Counted from the first letter of the stretch, positions 49,323 to 62,572 are shown. The stretch: DNA of 64,000 nt from Epichloe hybrida (GCA_019022495.1 JAFEKR010000002.1:1302001-1366000); one strand, 5' to 3'. A program made the numbers and translations. The notes: generated by a model not told the origin, from the sequence alone.

Positions 49323-52300
49323 ATACTTTTCAAATAACGCGACTCAGTTCTAATGCAAATTGGTTCCTGGAGCTCGACACCATCTGATTGTTTTGATAGC
49401 TTTTGGAAGTTGTTCTTTTCACTTGCTATTCCAGTTTACGCTACATAGCTGAAACATCAATTTGAACATTTAAAATATTTGAGACCAGCCTCCAAATTTG
49501 CGTGAGAGTCTTGCACAGCAAATCGGTATTGGCCATATAGCAAACATGCGGCGGTTTCAACAGCCACCGTCATCACAGCCGAACGCCTCATTCCCCTGCA
49601 AACAACTCATCACCAGCAAGCATGCCATTCATTACCCGCCCAAAAGGGGACCAGCCCATCGCACACCCCACCCCACACCCCCCTTCCCAAAATCCCCACG
49701 CCATCTACAAATCGGAAGAACAGGCAGAAAGTGAGAGAAGGGAAAGCCACCCCAGATCGTCAAGACAAGAAGACGCAACGCAACGCAGCACAATGACTAG
49801 CCTCTGTTTTAGGGAGTTGCATACGGGCCAGTTTGGAGGGGGGGGGAGGCAAGTCTGTAGCAAGCCAACAAGCAAACCTGTTCATCGGCAATCCCTTGAG
49901 CCGTCGCCGCTCTCCTTCACGTCCGCATCTTCTTGTCCGTCGCGCACGTCTGGGCGTTCCCTGATTGGCCACGACGTCCCGCAATGGTGTTTCCCTGAAT
50001 CCATCCGTTCCCTGGTCCCTGGTCTGGCAATGAGGAGTGGGAGTGAGTGGGTGGAGCAATTTACGGATCCGTACCCGAGCTCTGATCGACGAGCGGACCG
50101 TGGGATTCAAGAAACGTGGTAAATGTGTGTGGCTTTGGTCGGAAAATAAGTCTGTTCAGTAATCCCAGCCTTTAGAGTTTTCGTCGTGACCGCAACCGCA
50201 GAGCCCCCAGTCACCAGTCCGCTGCTATGAGGGGGGGGTGGGAACGGCTCAGGCAGGGTTGTGAAGCCGCAGCGCAGCGACTTGCTGCCTGCTCCTGTAT
50301 GATTTTTCATCGTACATACGGAATACTCCTGCTCCTATGAACGCTTGTTCGTCAAGCTTTCGTTCGTCACTGACTCGGATTGGGACCGTGGGAGAGGATG
50401 TGGGGAAGACGATTTGCTGAGCATCCATCGGGCAAGGGGACTGACTAGTCTTGATCAGGTGCGAGGTAATACAAAATGCCAAAGTTTGGAAGATTAATGG
50501 GAACGAACAAATGGGATTTTGCCAATCTCTACCGAGTACGGCGCGCGTCCGTCCTCCGTCCAGATTCTCTACCCAAAGATTGGATACCGACAAATGCAAG
50601 ATAGAGCGAGTATTGGCCCTCATTGTACGGATTACTCCGTAATTGATCCTGCAATCCCCGCTCCCATGGCCAGGCAGAAAGATTCATAATACTCCGTGGG
50701 CCTATCACATTTCTCCTCACCAACTAAAGACGAGGTCGTGTACGGAGTACTTATTACGGCAACAACGCATTTCCCACTAGGCTTCTTTTTTAAGATGGCG
50801 AGCAAGCCCCAGACTTTGCTCCGTGAACTTGACACCCGCTTTTCTGAAACGGCGGGTTCTTTTTGCGTCGTGCCATTTGGTTCAATCAACTACGACAAAG
50901 ACAATGAGTTGGTTCACCGATGTCCAGCTTTAGATCCGTAGCAACGCACCTTTTGACACTGGTACAGTAATAATGCCATGCAGTGGTGGTTTTGTCTCCG
51001 TAGATCGTCGAAGCCGTAGTAGGTTGGCCATTTCCGAACCCAAATGGAATATTCCCCGACAGTCCGTGGCCGGGTGCCGGGCTAGTCCCATGCTACCCAT
51101 GCGGTTCTTTTCACTCACATGGGTCTGTTCCGTGCGAGTCAACAAGGCGACCAGCGACGTTCGTCTCGGGAGTCAAACGGTCCTGTTCCGACGACCCAGG
51201 CTTGAATGAGCGTCTTGATACCACAGAAGTATTCTGGTACCCAAGGAACTTGGGCGGCACTTGGAAGTCGACAGCCAGCAATGGGCAGAGGCTGCCCATA
51301 GCTGGTAGAGGTCAGGCCACAGGATATGCAAGGCAAAATGTACTCGTTCATCTCGTTGGCAGGCGAATTACCTGTCCATTGCACTGGATTGAGGTCAGTC
51401 CTCCTGTCACACGACATGAGCAAGGTGACGCAGGTCCTGGTCTGGTCAGACTTGTTTCAATCTTATAATAGCCTGCATCGGCAGTCAAGAACGACGGTAG
51501 GAGCATTGCGTTCATGATCGGGCAACATGATCGGGCAGCAAGATTATTGGAGGCTGAAGACTTGCGTCATGAGGGAGCCAGATGACTTATCTGGACACAC
51601 CTGTGGGTCTGTCTGATGAGTGAAGATCCACGGATTAGGCAGATGATGGTCGAGAACAGCCACGGGCAGGCCGTGGAAATTTGTATGACGAATCGTTCGT
51701 GTGCAAAGCACAGAAGAGGCAGTGCATAAACGTTGGCACGAGCGTTGGACGAAGAGGCTTGCAACACTCGGTGCCGGGCGCCGTCTGACCTACTAGCAAA
51801 TGTCAACAATCTGACAGCACAGGGGAATGAACAAGTGCATTGGAAGACATGGTGTGCGTCAGGGCCACCATCATGAAAAGACTCTCCAAGCAGTGTTTAA
51901 GCTTGAGGATCGGCATGAAGCACAGGAATTAGCGTTGCTGCTGATAGCAAAGGTACCCCAAGAGAGAAGGCGAATCGTGTTTGGAGCAGCACGCCATCGA
52001 CCACCATCAATCAGTCTTGGTCGCGCGAGGCCAAGGCAGGTGATGCGATTCACGGAGACACGGAGTGACCCGGGATTCCGGGCGGTTAGTGCAGACAATT
52101 CTGGACAATGAGTCCCCGCCATTGCGAGTTATTAGTTACTCATTCTGCACGACGAGAGATGGTCAAATCTGGATGCAAGCGACAAGACTCGCAGCCTGGT
52201 GGAGCAACTCGGCCGACGGATTCTGCGTCTTGCAGTTGCCTGGCAGCTGTCAACTGGCAGCTGGCCGGGCAGCTGGCCGGGCAGCGACACCCAGAGCGAG

Positions 52301-55300
52301 AGCCAGCGACAGGCAGGAGCTAGACCATGGGTGGTTTAGTGAGCGGGTTCTGAAGCAGCTTTATTCGCAGCCTGCGTGGCCGCTAAAATGGCTTACCTAG
52401 TCGTGGCTCTGCTCTATCATTGGTCCATTCGCGAACGTTACATGGTGTCAAGTTAGTTTCAACGTTGAACGCGGGCGCCACTTCCTCTCGGAACTTCGAT
52501 CTTGGATGCTCCTGACACCACACACCGCTTTGATTTTGACGACGGAACATCATCGACTTTGGCGATCCCCGTCTCCAGCGCGTGAAATCCTGGGCGTTGC
52601 ACTGAGTAGGAGTAGTTGTTGACACCGCTTAAATTGCTTGCGGGGGTCTTTCACAGCCACTCGAGATCCCTACTCATGCATGTCTTAGCGGCAGCACGAG
52701 CACCATCCATCTATCCTGTTGCCTGATTTCTATGCTCAATGTTTTTTTTTTGTCATCGTGTCATTCAAGAAGTGCATCTAGGTCTGCCAAGCCCCCATTC
52801 CACGATTCAAAGGGTGGTTACTCGCAATCAGAACTGGATGCGGAAGCTGCGATCAAGTTTTCGACGTCATGACTCCCACTGGACGTTTGCCTTTTTTTCT
52901 CTGCGGGTCAAGAGTTTCTGTCGTGTACGCGTGCGTGCTCGTGGCGTTCAAGGGCTTTTTCAAAACGCCGACTTGTGGCAAGAGCTCGCATGATGTGAGG
53001 CTCGTCATGAGCCATCCCTCAAACTCATGACATATCGTTGAGCGGAGAGACTGGCCCTTGGCCAAGCTGGCGCAAGATCTTTTGCGCTTCCACCATTTAC
53101 GTGCGTGAGCCATAAGGGTAGTCTTGGTAGCCGAGATTCTTTGCTAGAGCAGCAGTAAAAGTCCATCAGTTCATCGTGCAACCAGACGGTACTGAGCGAC
53201 GTGAGGTCTTTGGTAGGTGAGGTGCGTCGCGCGCTCCAATACTGAGATCCGGAACTAATACATGAAAAAGATGTTGATCAACTGAACTATCCGCTCATGA
53301 CTCCCGTATCATTCATTCCCCATTCTCAGATGGAAATCTATCGTTGAGAATGAGGGAATCTCGTACATGTTCCAATTAGGCTTGGCTCTCGTGAGTTTTG
53401 CATCAGATTGTCAAGGACAGAAATACTTTCACACTTGCCCCATCTTGGCAAAAAGTTGCATTCGGTACTGACTGTAGGTCGAAAGACCTGCCTCATTTCA
53501 CATCTCGACAGCTTTTCTTCTTCAGTGCACCGGACTGGTTTTCAGCCACTAATAGGAACATGTCCGCTAATCCCTGGCCGATTTACGAATATCTCTCGCA
53601 ACTCATAAGCATAAGCACATACAGACGTACTTACTTTCGAGATGAAGTCTCTGCTCCAAGCCAAGATGCGGCCCCCTCAACCGCCATGATCTGTGATGGC
53701 TGCAGATGAAGCATGGCAGTTGCTTTCTTTGCGCTCGCACTGGGCAGCTGTTGCGCAGTACTGGAGATAAGTGCATCTGGTGTTCCATGTTGCTCGTGCA
53801 TGCTCTCCACTTCTGGCAGCTGCTATTGTTCGGTGTCGATGTCAATTTGCTTCTACGGAGTACTGGGGAGTACTACGGAGTAGTCCCTGACCCGTATCGT
53901 GCATACAATGTACTAGTAAGGCTTGGTCGCGATCTCAGCTTTTCCTCACTCTTCATCTAATTCGTGCTAAAAGCTACACCAGTCATACCTTGATCGACGT
54001 CAACACCACTTGTCACTCTGGGCACCCCCACACCTGTCCTCACTCTATTTTCACCTTTTCTTGGGACCGACCACTATCCACACGCCCCTTGATGGCGTCT
54101 CACTCCCTCCCTCGGGCGCTTGTCATTGGTTTGCGTCGTGCCCATTGGCTGTCATTCCCGGCCCACCTTTTCCCTTTCCCTTTTCGCCCGAAACCCCGTT
54201 TCTTGGCAAATGAAGCTCGCCCAAGGGAACAAGCGCCACAAGTTCTCACAGACTCTAGGAAACACCAAGGATGGGTATGCCAATGAGCCCGGATGAAGTT
54301 GCGGTCCTGCAAGCTTCAGCCTTACAATACAATACACACAGGCTGCAGCCTTGTGCTCGTGCTGCTGGCCACATTCAGCCAGCGAGTGGCCTCGCCTACT
54401 TGCATCGAGAGCTACACCCATTATCATCATCATGTGCAGAGGACCTCCTACCAAACACGTAGTGTCAAACCCGTCGCCGACTCGGTTCAAGCCGCGCTGG
54501 TATTTGCCGTGTTGGGAGTGTCATGTCAAAATCCCGAGACATTCGATGCATCATACCATGGCAAACCGGTTTCAATCGAGCAACTTCTTTTATTACGTCG
54601 GTCCACATGTTTATTAATTCACTTTGGCGCGAGACCTCTTCGTTTCGATTAAACTACGGCCGTGGACGGGCGGCATCGAGTTTACCCCACAAAGAACCCT
54701 CTTTACCCCTCTAGTATTAGGTGTGTTCATAATAACGGGGACATCCTGATGGCCAGCCAGCCAGCGCCAGCCAAGGCGATAGAGCAAAAAGGCATAGCAG
54801 GGACGATCCCAATGTGCAGAATATGCCGTCGGGTGTACGGAGACCAGATGATGCCTTGCATCAACTTGTCGCTGCGCCGCAAAAAGATCGCGTCCGTCAA
54901 TCATTCCAGACGATGGCCAATCCGGCGCCACTGACAAGGGTAACTGCAGCCTCCGAGAATCACCTGGCCAGCGTCAGGGGTTGTTGGTTCCCCCGATCTC
55001 CATGCTCGAAGCACCGCGGGGGCAAAAGCATGGACGTGCAGTCCTGGATCGGGGGTACCGTACGTACATAGTGCTCCGTAGGATCTCCCTGACTTCAAGG
55101 CCCGATGCCCCATGTATCCTTCAAACACGACTCACGAGACAGATAAACACAGCAAGAGCCTTGGCGCTGATGGTGAGCGCAAGTCGGGAGCGGGAACATC
55201 GAAGCCATTTGCGGGACCCCAGGAAGTGGTGGCTGGCTGGCACTGGCTACGTGGGGCGTTCGTTTTCTTCTCATGATCCAAGCCAACAAGCCACCAACTC

Positions 55301-56386
55301 AAGCAAAGACAATTTGTCCAAAACTTCGATTTCCTGCCCGTTATTACTACATACCCTGGACAACCCGTCCGTGTTGTTCCAGCACCTCCTTAACAGGAAC
55401 TAATCCGACCGAGTCGGGTTAAAGCATCGCCCTAAGACCGGCTCGTCAGATCCCGCGGGATACCCTCTTTTTCTTTTTTCTTTTTTTTTTTTTTTTTTCC
55501 CCCATCTCTTGTCCTTGTCCTCCAGCGTGGCTGATGGCTGATGGCTGTATCCGTCCGATGTGATTCAACGAGTCTCGAACCGTCGCCATCAGTACAACGC
55601 CTCGCTGATGAAACCAACAACACTCATGTGCCGCGCTGTCCTGATCCGACAGCGACAGGCGCTACTAACGTCTACGGCCGAGTCATTTTCTAATCACTAA
55701 ATCCCTCCGGCCCTGCCAGCAAGCCACGCGTTCTCCCGTCCGATGCAGACCCCCTGACCCCCTCCCTCCCTTATCCGTCATGGAGCCCTGTCATGTCCAG
55801 AGAAGAGAACGCACGTACATACAGAACACATCGCCGCCCCCGACAGCCGGTTTTTCAATCCCACGCCCCCTGTCAATACATATCGGGGAATGAACTGCTC
55901 TCCACTTCTTTTCGGGCTTCTACTGGAATTGTATCATGGGGTAATAATGCCCTTCATCTTGTGGAGCATCATCGCGGTAGACCAGAATGAAATGGCGACG
56001 TCAGGTAGGGGGGGGCTGGAGGCGTCGCGCCCTTGTTCATTTCACATAAGTAAACAAGTGTTTTGAGCCAGATTATGGCGAATCCAGTGCTGTACTCCGT
56101 ACCGTAACTGACATACAGGAATGTTACAATGACGTGACGTCTTATAGTCCGTACTGACGTATTGGTCAATGGGGAAATAGAGAGAGCTTTGGACATGCAA
56201 AGGTTGAAAAAAAAAACAAGACCTGACAGTAGGAAATTGGAAGTAAAGAATGAGATACAGCAGAAATTGCTCAGCAAACTACTCACTCAATCCGGCTAGT
56301 ATAACATGAATTATGATGTCCCGGGACGACGACCACAGATAGCAACGACAAGCATGGAGTGCGGGGTAGTGCACTTCGTGCCAGGA
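49323..56386. other. Gene-poor stretch between MAT1-2 genes and SLA2
   Basis: About 7 kb. I see no domain-bearing or convincingly spliced gene on either strand. Frames of 60-166 codons (for example 49622-50122 and 50249-50623) are compositionally biased. Several copies of TACGGAGTAC or its near relatives occur here (50626-50641, 50741-50750, 53854-53863, 53874-53883, 56092-56101), together with C- and T-rich simple tracts (about 55465-55500). It may be non-coding, contain fast-evolving small genes, or be decayed sequence. Confidence 0.5.
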
Positions 56387-56843
56387 CTAATCTTCCTGGT
56401 AGGAGATCTTACGCATCTCGCCGAGCCGATGTCGCGCTGATGCCAGCGAGTTTTCCAATTTGAGAATCTCGACCTGTTGATACACGCCCCCAACCCAATA
56501 AGGGATGACGGCGCCATTTTGTCAGCTACTGCTCGCTCGCCCGGTTTGCTACGAGGCCCTGTACAAAGGCCTCTGGGGCGGGGACTACGGATAGAGGCGG
56601 GGAGGAATGGGTAGAGAGGCAAGAAAAGATCTGGATCCACTTGGTGTGGGAAACAAGCAACAGACTCGTTCAAGGATCCCTTGGATGGGTGGGGATAGAG
56701 ATTTGGGGGGCTGAGTGATGTACACCTTGCAGGACCTGCAGCCACCATCCGATGCGCACTGCCCGATCCAGCACCCATCTTGACGTCTGGAACATTGCGG
56801 AACAAGCATCCGAGCCAGCTAGCTCGTTGTGGGCAAGAGTCAA

Positions 56844-56896
<53 letters not shown>

Positions 56897-59800
56897 TAGG
56901 AGTGTGGGCGCCAGACCGGGAAATCCGAACTTAGCACGCGGACTTGCCGAGTAAGAACAGCCCAATCGTGATGGCTGCACAAGGCTTTGAAGCAATAGAA
57001 TCTAGGGGTGAAGAAGAAGGGGGCAGTGCAATGTAGATGAAAGACAAGATTTTGAAAAGTATTCCGGGGGGGCGGGGATGTCTGGTGGGATGAAGACAAC
57101 CAATTCGCACGGATGTTGTCCAGGGAAGAAAGGATATGGCGATGCCCCCAGAGTGCTGTCTTGAAAGCCTGGGCCTTCGGCAGGTATTTCGTGGAGAAGA
57201 AAGTTGGGGGAAAAGACGAGAATATCATTGCCACTCACCTGCTGTTCCATCTCGCGAACCTTGAATTCGTGGGTCCCCAACTTGGCATAATCTTCCTGAT
57301 CGTCTTCCTGACTGCGCTCACGGATCATGCTCTGCACCTGGCGCACCAGAGCCCTGCAGGCCGCCCCGACCGCCTTGCTGGCCTGCTCCAGATTCTCCTG
57401 GCTCTGGGACCTGAAGCCCGCCTTGACCCGGGATGCAGCGACCAACTGCGCGGTTGACGCGGCGACATCATTGGAGGCCACGATGAGTTGCTCGGGGCTG
57501 TTTCGGTCGGATATGACACCGTCCGATGTCTCAATGAGAACATTCGTCGATGAGGCCACGGCTTTTGCTGCAGATATCAGACCTTCAGTCCAGCGGTTGT
57601 TCTTTTTATAGAAAGCTGTTCGTGATGACGATCCTCTGCCGGTTTGCACGATCTCTTGTTGCGTCACTGTAGCGGCCTTGATGAGCCGGGTGATGGCATT
57701 GGTAATGGCCGTGGCAGCGTCTATAATAGAATCGTGGACCTTGAGCTCGTACGTAGAGTATCCGTCTCGAGGCTTATTCTTGAGCTTGGCGAGGCGGGCT
57801 GCTGCCGCTGCAATAGCATCTGCTGCCTTGCTGAGCTCGGAGTCGACAAGGTCACCAATGTCTCCCTTATTGTTGGTTAACTTGCCAAAGCCAGGGGCAA
57901 AGGTCTCGACGAGCTTGTTGAGCTTCTGGAGGTTCATCTGAGTGTCATGGTTTCTGTTGATGACGATGTCGATCTTCTGATCAGTGTCCAAGTCTTCCAG
58001 ACGAACACTCAGTAAGTTGCGGAAGAATTTGATGCTGGACTCTGCAGATTGTCTTGCTCCATTCATCAAAGAATCAGTCTTTTTATCATCGGTTGCCAGT
58101 CTAGAGAGACCTTTGGTGTTACTGCACACATCTGCCACAGAGCCTGCAAACACACTGATTGCCTTGATGAGCTCCTTGTGGGTGCTGTTGGGCCCGTCAG
58201 CAATGAAGCTGTTGAAAGCGGTGGCGAACTCAGTAGCACTGTCCGATGCCTTCTCGATTTGCGACAAGACAAAGGAAGGTGATGCATTCTGGTTACCGGC
58301 CTGCATGGATGAATCGAGCTCGTAGAGCGCATCGTCAACGCGCGCGACGCCGGCTTCCAAGACGGAATCGATGATGGCGTTGATCTTGTCTAGGTTAGTC
58401 AAGATTAGTGCATCGATTTGCCCGTCCAATACTTCATCCGTGGCCCCATGCTTGTTCTCCAGGTCGTTCAACTTGACCAAGGCTTCGTCCATGCCAGTTT
58501 TGTACACCTCCAGCTCCATTTCTTTGTCGCGAAGAAGCTGCTCAAGATCAGAGCTTCCATCTCTCATGCGCGACTGAGAGTCTTCCAACGCCCGCGACTT
58601 GTTGCGCAAGGCTTCTTCCAGGTCGCTCATCTCACGATTGTACTTGGCCAGCATTGTCGATAGCTCATTGCCTTTGCTGCGTTCCAGATTATCTGCCCGA
58701 TCTTGCGCCATGCGAAGCTCGCGCTTCAGTTTCTCCACCTCATCCTTGTGGCTACCATTGAGTCGATCCTTGTCGTGGAGAGCTCGGTCTCGTTCGCGAA
58801 TCATGTCAGCAAGCTCAAGGTTCTTGGTCTTGATTTCGCGCTCCAGCTTTTCTCTCTTGTCAATGGCCTCTTGTGCGCTAGCTGCCTTGAGCTGCACAGC
58901 CTTGAACTTCTGCAGGAGGTCCAAGTGCTCATGTCGAAGCTGGGAATAAAGCTTTGCTAACGACTCATACTTTGTTCTCCAGGTGTTTACTTGCTCTTGC
59001 AAGGCTCGAATCTGATCATCCTTGCTCGTGATTTGCTGGCCTAGGCTGTTTTGAATGTGTGAAAGCTCGCCTTCGAGAGCCTTGACACGCTGGTCATACT
59101 GCTGAAGCATAAGCTGATCACGTTCGTATTGAGCGCGAGCATTGAGGTTCTCGCGTTCCAGCTCCGCCAGCCTGCCTTGAGTCTGCCACTGCGCTTGTTG
59201 CGCCAACAACGCTTCCTGCTCTCTTTGTTGCTGCTCGGCCAGACGGCGCTGCTGTTCCTCAAAGTCGCGTTGGGCTTGTTGCTGAGCTTGCTGTTGAGCA
59301 AGAAGAGCTGCATTCTGCCTCTCTTCTAGGACACGTTGCTGTTCTTCATACTCCCGGTTTTGTCGATCCAACTCGCCCTTCCAGAACTCTGAGATCTCGT
59401 CCGGCTCCTGGGCCTTGGGCTCTGCGGGAGGGGTTGGTCGTCGCTCTATTTCTTGCTTGGGCCTTGCCGGCAGTGCAGGAGCATCGTCGTCGTCAGCCAG
59501 CAAATTTGGTGCGTCTTGAGGCAGTTTGGGGATGGTGATGAGACTGGTCAGATATCGGAGGTTCGAACACTCGTAGTAGAATTTTACTAGGCGGTAGTGC
59601 TGCGCATTATATCGTTCTCTAAGGGGCTGCAGCGCATCATCGTCTCCAGTAACTGTCAAACATGTTAGCGTTCAGTCTATTAATCGACCGCTGCCAAGGA
59701 ACCCTACTGGAATGCATAGCACGTAGCATGCTCGTGATAAACTTGTAGATGCCGTAACTCTCTTGCACGAGAGGCACTAGAGCAGAAATTCGGCACTCAT

Positions 59801-60504
59801 TGTTGCCGACATGGCGGAAATGAGAGAAGATCAACTTCTGAAACTGCTCAATCTTGTCCTGCAGAACCATGAGATCGGTGATGGTCTCGTAGCCTTCGTT
59901 GGGATCATTGATTGCCTTCAAGCTGATATACTCTTCGTACTCGAATGTGCCATTAAACTCAGGGTGGTGTTGGTGGAAAGACAGCTTTGCAAGAAGGTAA
60001 TATACATATTCGCGGATTAAAGGACCGTAGCCGCGAATGCCTTCGCCAGACATTCCTCGATTGAGACCATCGATCCAACTTCTATTAGCCATGGCTTCTT
60101 TTAAAGCCGATGGATGTCCTTCCTGGAGGACCTTGTGTATCGTTATCAGGGCTTTAAACGTCTGGACTTCATCGGCAAGGATCGGTTGCCTATTTGCGTG
60201 GTAAGCTTTCCTTCAAACGCCGCATCGTAAATGAACGGGTATCGTACACTTTGATGCCCGACCAGAATGACTGGGATGATCTGTGGTCCCAAGTGTACAC
60301 AATGCATGCTCGCACATGCTTGCGCTTCGGGGAGATCTCATCACTATTAGTTGCCTTCTTGATGCTAATGGCAAGCTCTTGGTCGGTTCTGTTCGAAGCT
60401 ACATGTCAGTGTGCAGACAGAGCCTTTAGACGAAACAAACTCGCTCCTCTTTGAATCTATAACATAACATACTTGGTGTGCTCCGTTGTTCGTAGCGAAG
60501 TCAT
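56387..60504 (-). CDS. SLA2: Clathrin/actin adaptor Sla2 (HIP1R/End4 family)
   Basis: Five exons on the minus strand (60504-60473, 60388-60248, 60189-59708, 59652-57239, 56473-56387) give 1051 residues, the family length. An N-terminal ANTH domain (about 12-280: DQELAISIKKATN, KRKHVRACIVYTWD, DEVQTFKALITIHKVLQEGH) binds PI(4,5)P2 lipids. A Gln/Glu-rich coiled coil follows (about 330-600, with many QQQ and REQEAL repeats). The C-terminal I/LWEQ actin-binding region (about 800-1020) ends KVREMEQQVEILKLENSL...MRKISYQED. The protein links clathrin coats to actin during endocytosis at the plasma membrane. The last exon (29 codons) was found only by looking past a 765-base intron (57238-56474) that carries a long TG repeat. 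The first exon (11 codons) is the least certain. SLA2 is the usual right border of the MAT locus. Confidence 0.94.
56847..56892. repeat. (TG)23 microsatellite in SLA2 last intron
   Basis: Forty-six bases of perfect TG on the plus strand (CA on the coding strand), inside the 765-base terminal intron of SLA2. Likely length-variable between strains. Confidence 0.9.
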
Positions 60505-61864
60505 GGTCGCGACTGTTGGGCAACAAAGCTCCGCAGGTGCTGAAATTTATGGTAAGAGATGCAGTGCGTGGTCTGGAAGTCGTGGGCACTCACCCCACAC
60601 GCAAGAAACGAAACACAACTTCGCTGAGGCCTTGGAGATTCGTGAATAGTCGAAAAGAAGGCAGGTAGTGGGACATGCAGCTAAACCACACTTCCCCCGT
60701 GGTGTCTCGTAAAGCTATCGTGGACGCAGTCGTCAGCTCGGGAGACTTGTCTCAGGCTGCGTACTACGGCTTCCAAAGTGGCACCTGCATCACCGAGTGG
60801 GGCTTGGCGAGTCTGTCTCTTGCGGTTGGCCGAATCTTCCACGCCGACTTCGCAACTTACCTACCCTGGGCCCTCTAGAAGGGACAAGAGTGTCCGATAT
60901 TTATGTAGCTGTCGTTGACTTCGCTTTGAAGCGAGAGAGAGAAAGAGAAACCTTTTTGGAGTTTTTGTGCTTAAAAGAGAGGACTTGGATAAAAGCAGTA
61001 TCCGCTGGCCTCTCTTGAAGTGAGCGCGGCTGCAGGGCAGCACACGGGCTGGCTACAGTTGGATGCCTGTCCGCGTCGCTGCTCTGACGCCACACCTTTG
61101 CCACAGAGACCCAGACTTGTAGAGGTTTTCTTTCGCAAATGCAGTTGCCATGATGAAAATGGCTCGAACTGTTGTGCTATGTGATCTCCATGAAATCAGC
61201 ATGGTCGATGACTAGCCGTTTCTCAGAAACACTGTCGAATTAGAGCACCTCACCTCGGCCGAAGCGATTGTGTCATGAACACGGTGGAAGTCTTGGAAAC
61301 CGCCGTGCCCTTGGTAGAACTCCGTAGTCTGTCTATGCTGCCAAAAAAAAACCCCCCCCATCAATTGATCTGTCAGCAAACTTACCAATAATTTCTCAGG
61401 AATTTTGTCTCCTATGCTGTTCTTGAGGTCCAATGGTTATCATGAAGTTGATAAGAACAGTACTCACATGAACGGTGTGCCTGGTGAAAGCCATCACTGC
61501 AATGACCATACAAATCATGCATGTGAACGTGACATTTGTAAATTACAGGGCGGGAATGTTACGCATACGCCAGGCTGAAGACGTCGACATGCGGGCTCAT
61601 AACTGTCACACACACTCCTCCGGTAATTACATATAGCATGTTGGCTGGCGTACTGAGCTACTTGTGCATGTAGATTGAATGCAAAGTAACGATGGAAGTG
61701 TGTAATCACAGAAGGATGTCACTAGAGGATTGTTGTGGATGTCACTTAGTTTCATTTCCTATTGGCATCGAAAATGCAGACCTTGCCATGCTGAGTTCTT
61801 TCCCGTCCGGACGCAACACCACAAGAAAAAAAGAAGAACCGCACAATCCCCCGCATACACCTTT
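60505..61864. other. Intergenic, SLA2 to eL21
   Basis: About 1.36 kb. Short frames only; no domain seen. It includes the SLA2 promoter and the 3' flank of eL21, with a poly-A/poly-C tract near 61341-61358. Confidence 0.55.
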
Positions 61865-62572
61865 TTAAATCGTAGTCTCGTAAGGCAGAGGAGTAACAGT
61901 TTCAGGAGGGTTGTCGGTGAGAGAAACGGTACGGGCTTCCCGGGGAAGACCAGGCGAACGCTTGACCTGGACAGTGACGCCCTCAGCGGCGGCCTTCTTC
62001 TTGGCCTCGGCGTTGGACTTGACTCGCTTCAGGAAGTCCTCGCGGGATCGAGAGGGCTGAATGTGCTCGACTCGGACGTTGATGCGCTTCTCGATGTATC
62101 GGTGCCACACCTTCTTGTAAATGATGACACCAACGGAGCTCTTGGTGACGTTGTTTACAACGCCGGTCTTTCCGTGGTAGACCTTGTAGGGCATACTGTA
62201 CACTCAATTCTCAGCATTTTTGCATCTCTTCCTCAGAGCAATTGGGACCCTCGTTCCAACTTGCCCTGCCAAATTATGGCAAAAAGTTCTTACCCCTGCT
62301 GAACGGCACCATTGACCTTGATGTCAACGATATCGCCAACACTATAACGTCCAAAATCAGTTTCCTAACCCGAAATTTTCTGATCGCACGGCAAATCTAG
62401 GTCGAGTGTACGAACCGGTACGTCTTCAAGTACGTGTTCAGGGCGATCATGCCCTTCTGGCGGAAGTTGCGGCTGAAGGCATACTATTTCGACATTAGCT
62501 TTTGTCGCATATCGATGATCGTAGACATGTACGCACGCGGGTGCCCGCTCGCTTTCCGTAAGAGTGACCCAT
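61865..62572 (-). CDS. RPL21: 60S ribosomal protein eL21
   Basis: Four exons on the minus strand (62572-62537, 62483-62416, 62341-62294, 62195-61865) give 160 residues, the exact family size. The joined N-terminus reads MGHSYGKRAGTR, YAFSRNFRQKGM, LNTYLKTY, VGDIVDIKVNGAVQQG, then MPYKVYHGKTGVV, the eL21 signature. The rest includes VEHIQPSRSREDFLKRVKSN and ends PLPYETTI. It is a structural protein of the large cytosolic subunit. All introns are 53-98 bases with GT...AG ends. Fungal ribosomal protein genes are often intron-rich at the 5' end, as here. It is divergent from uS4, sharing 392 bases of upstream sequence. Confidence 0.97.

Noticed and set aside
49622..50122. 166-codon frame in the MAT to SLA2 gap
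   Set aside because: Pro/Ser/His/Arg-biased; overlapping frames on the other strand are equally long.
55560..55590. Possible tRNA T-arm (GGTTCGAGAC on the minus strand)
   Set aside because: No matching acceptor stem, D-arm or anticodon arm could be placed around it.
56311..57234. 307-codon minus-strand frame with a (His-Thr)n run
   Set aside because: It spans the terminal SLA2 intron, and its repeat is the translated CA microsatellite; the SLA2 C-terminal exon inside it is in another frame.
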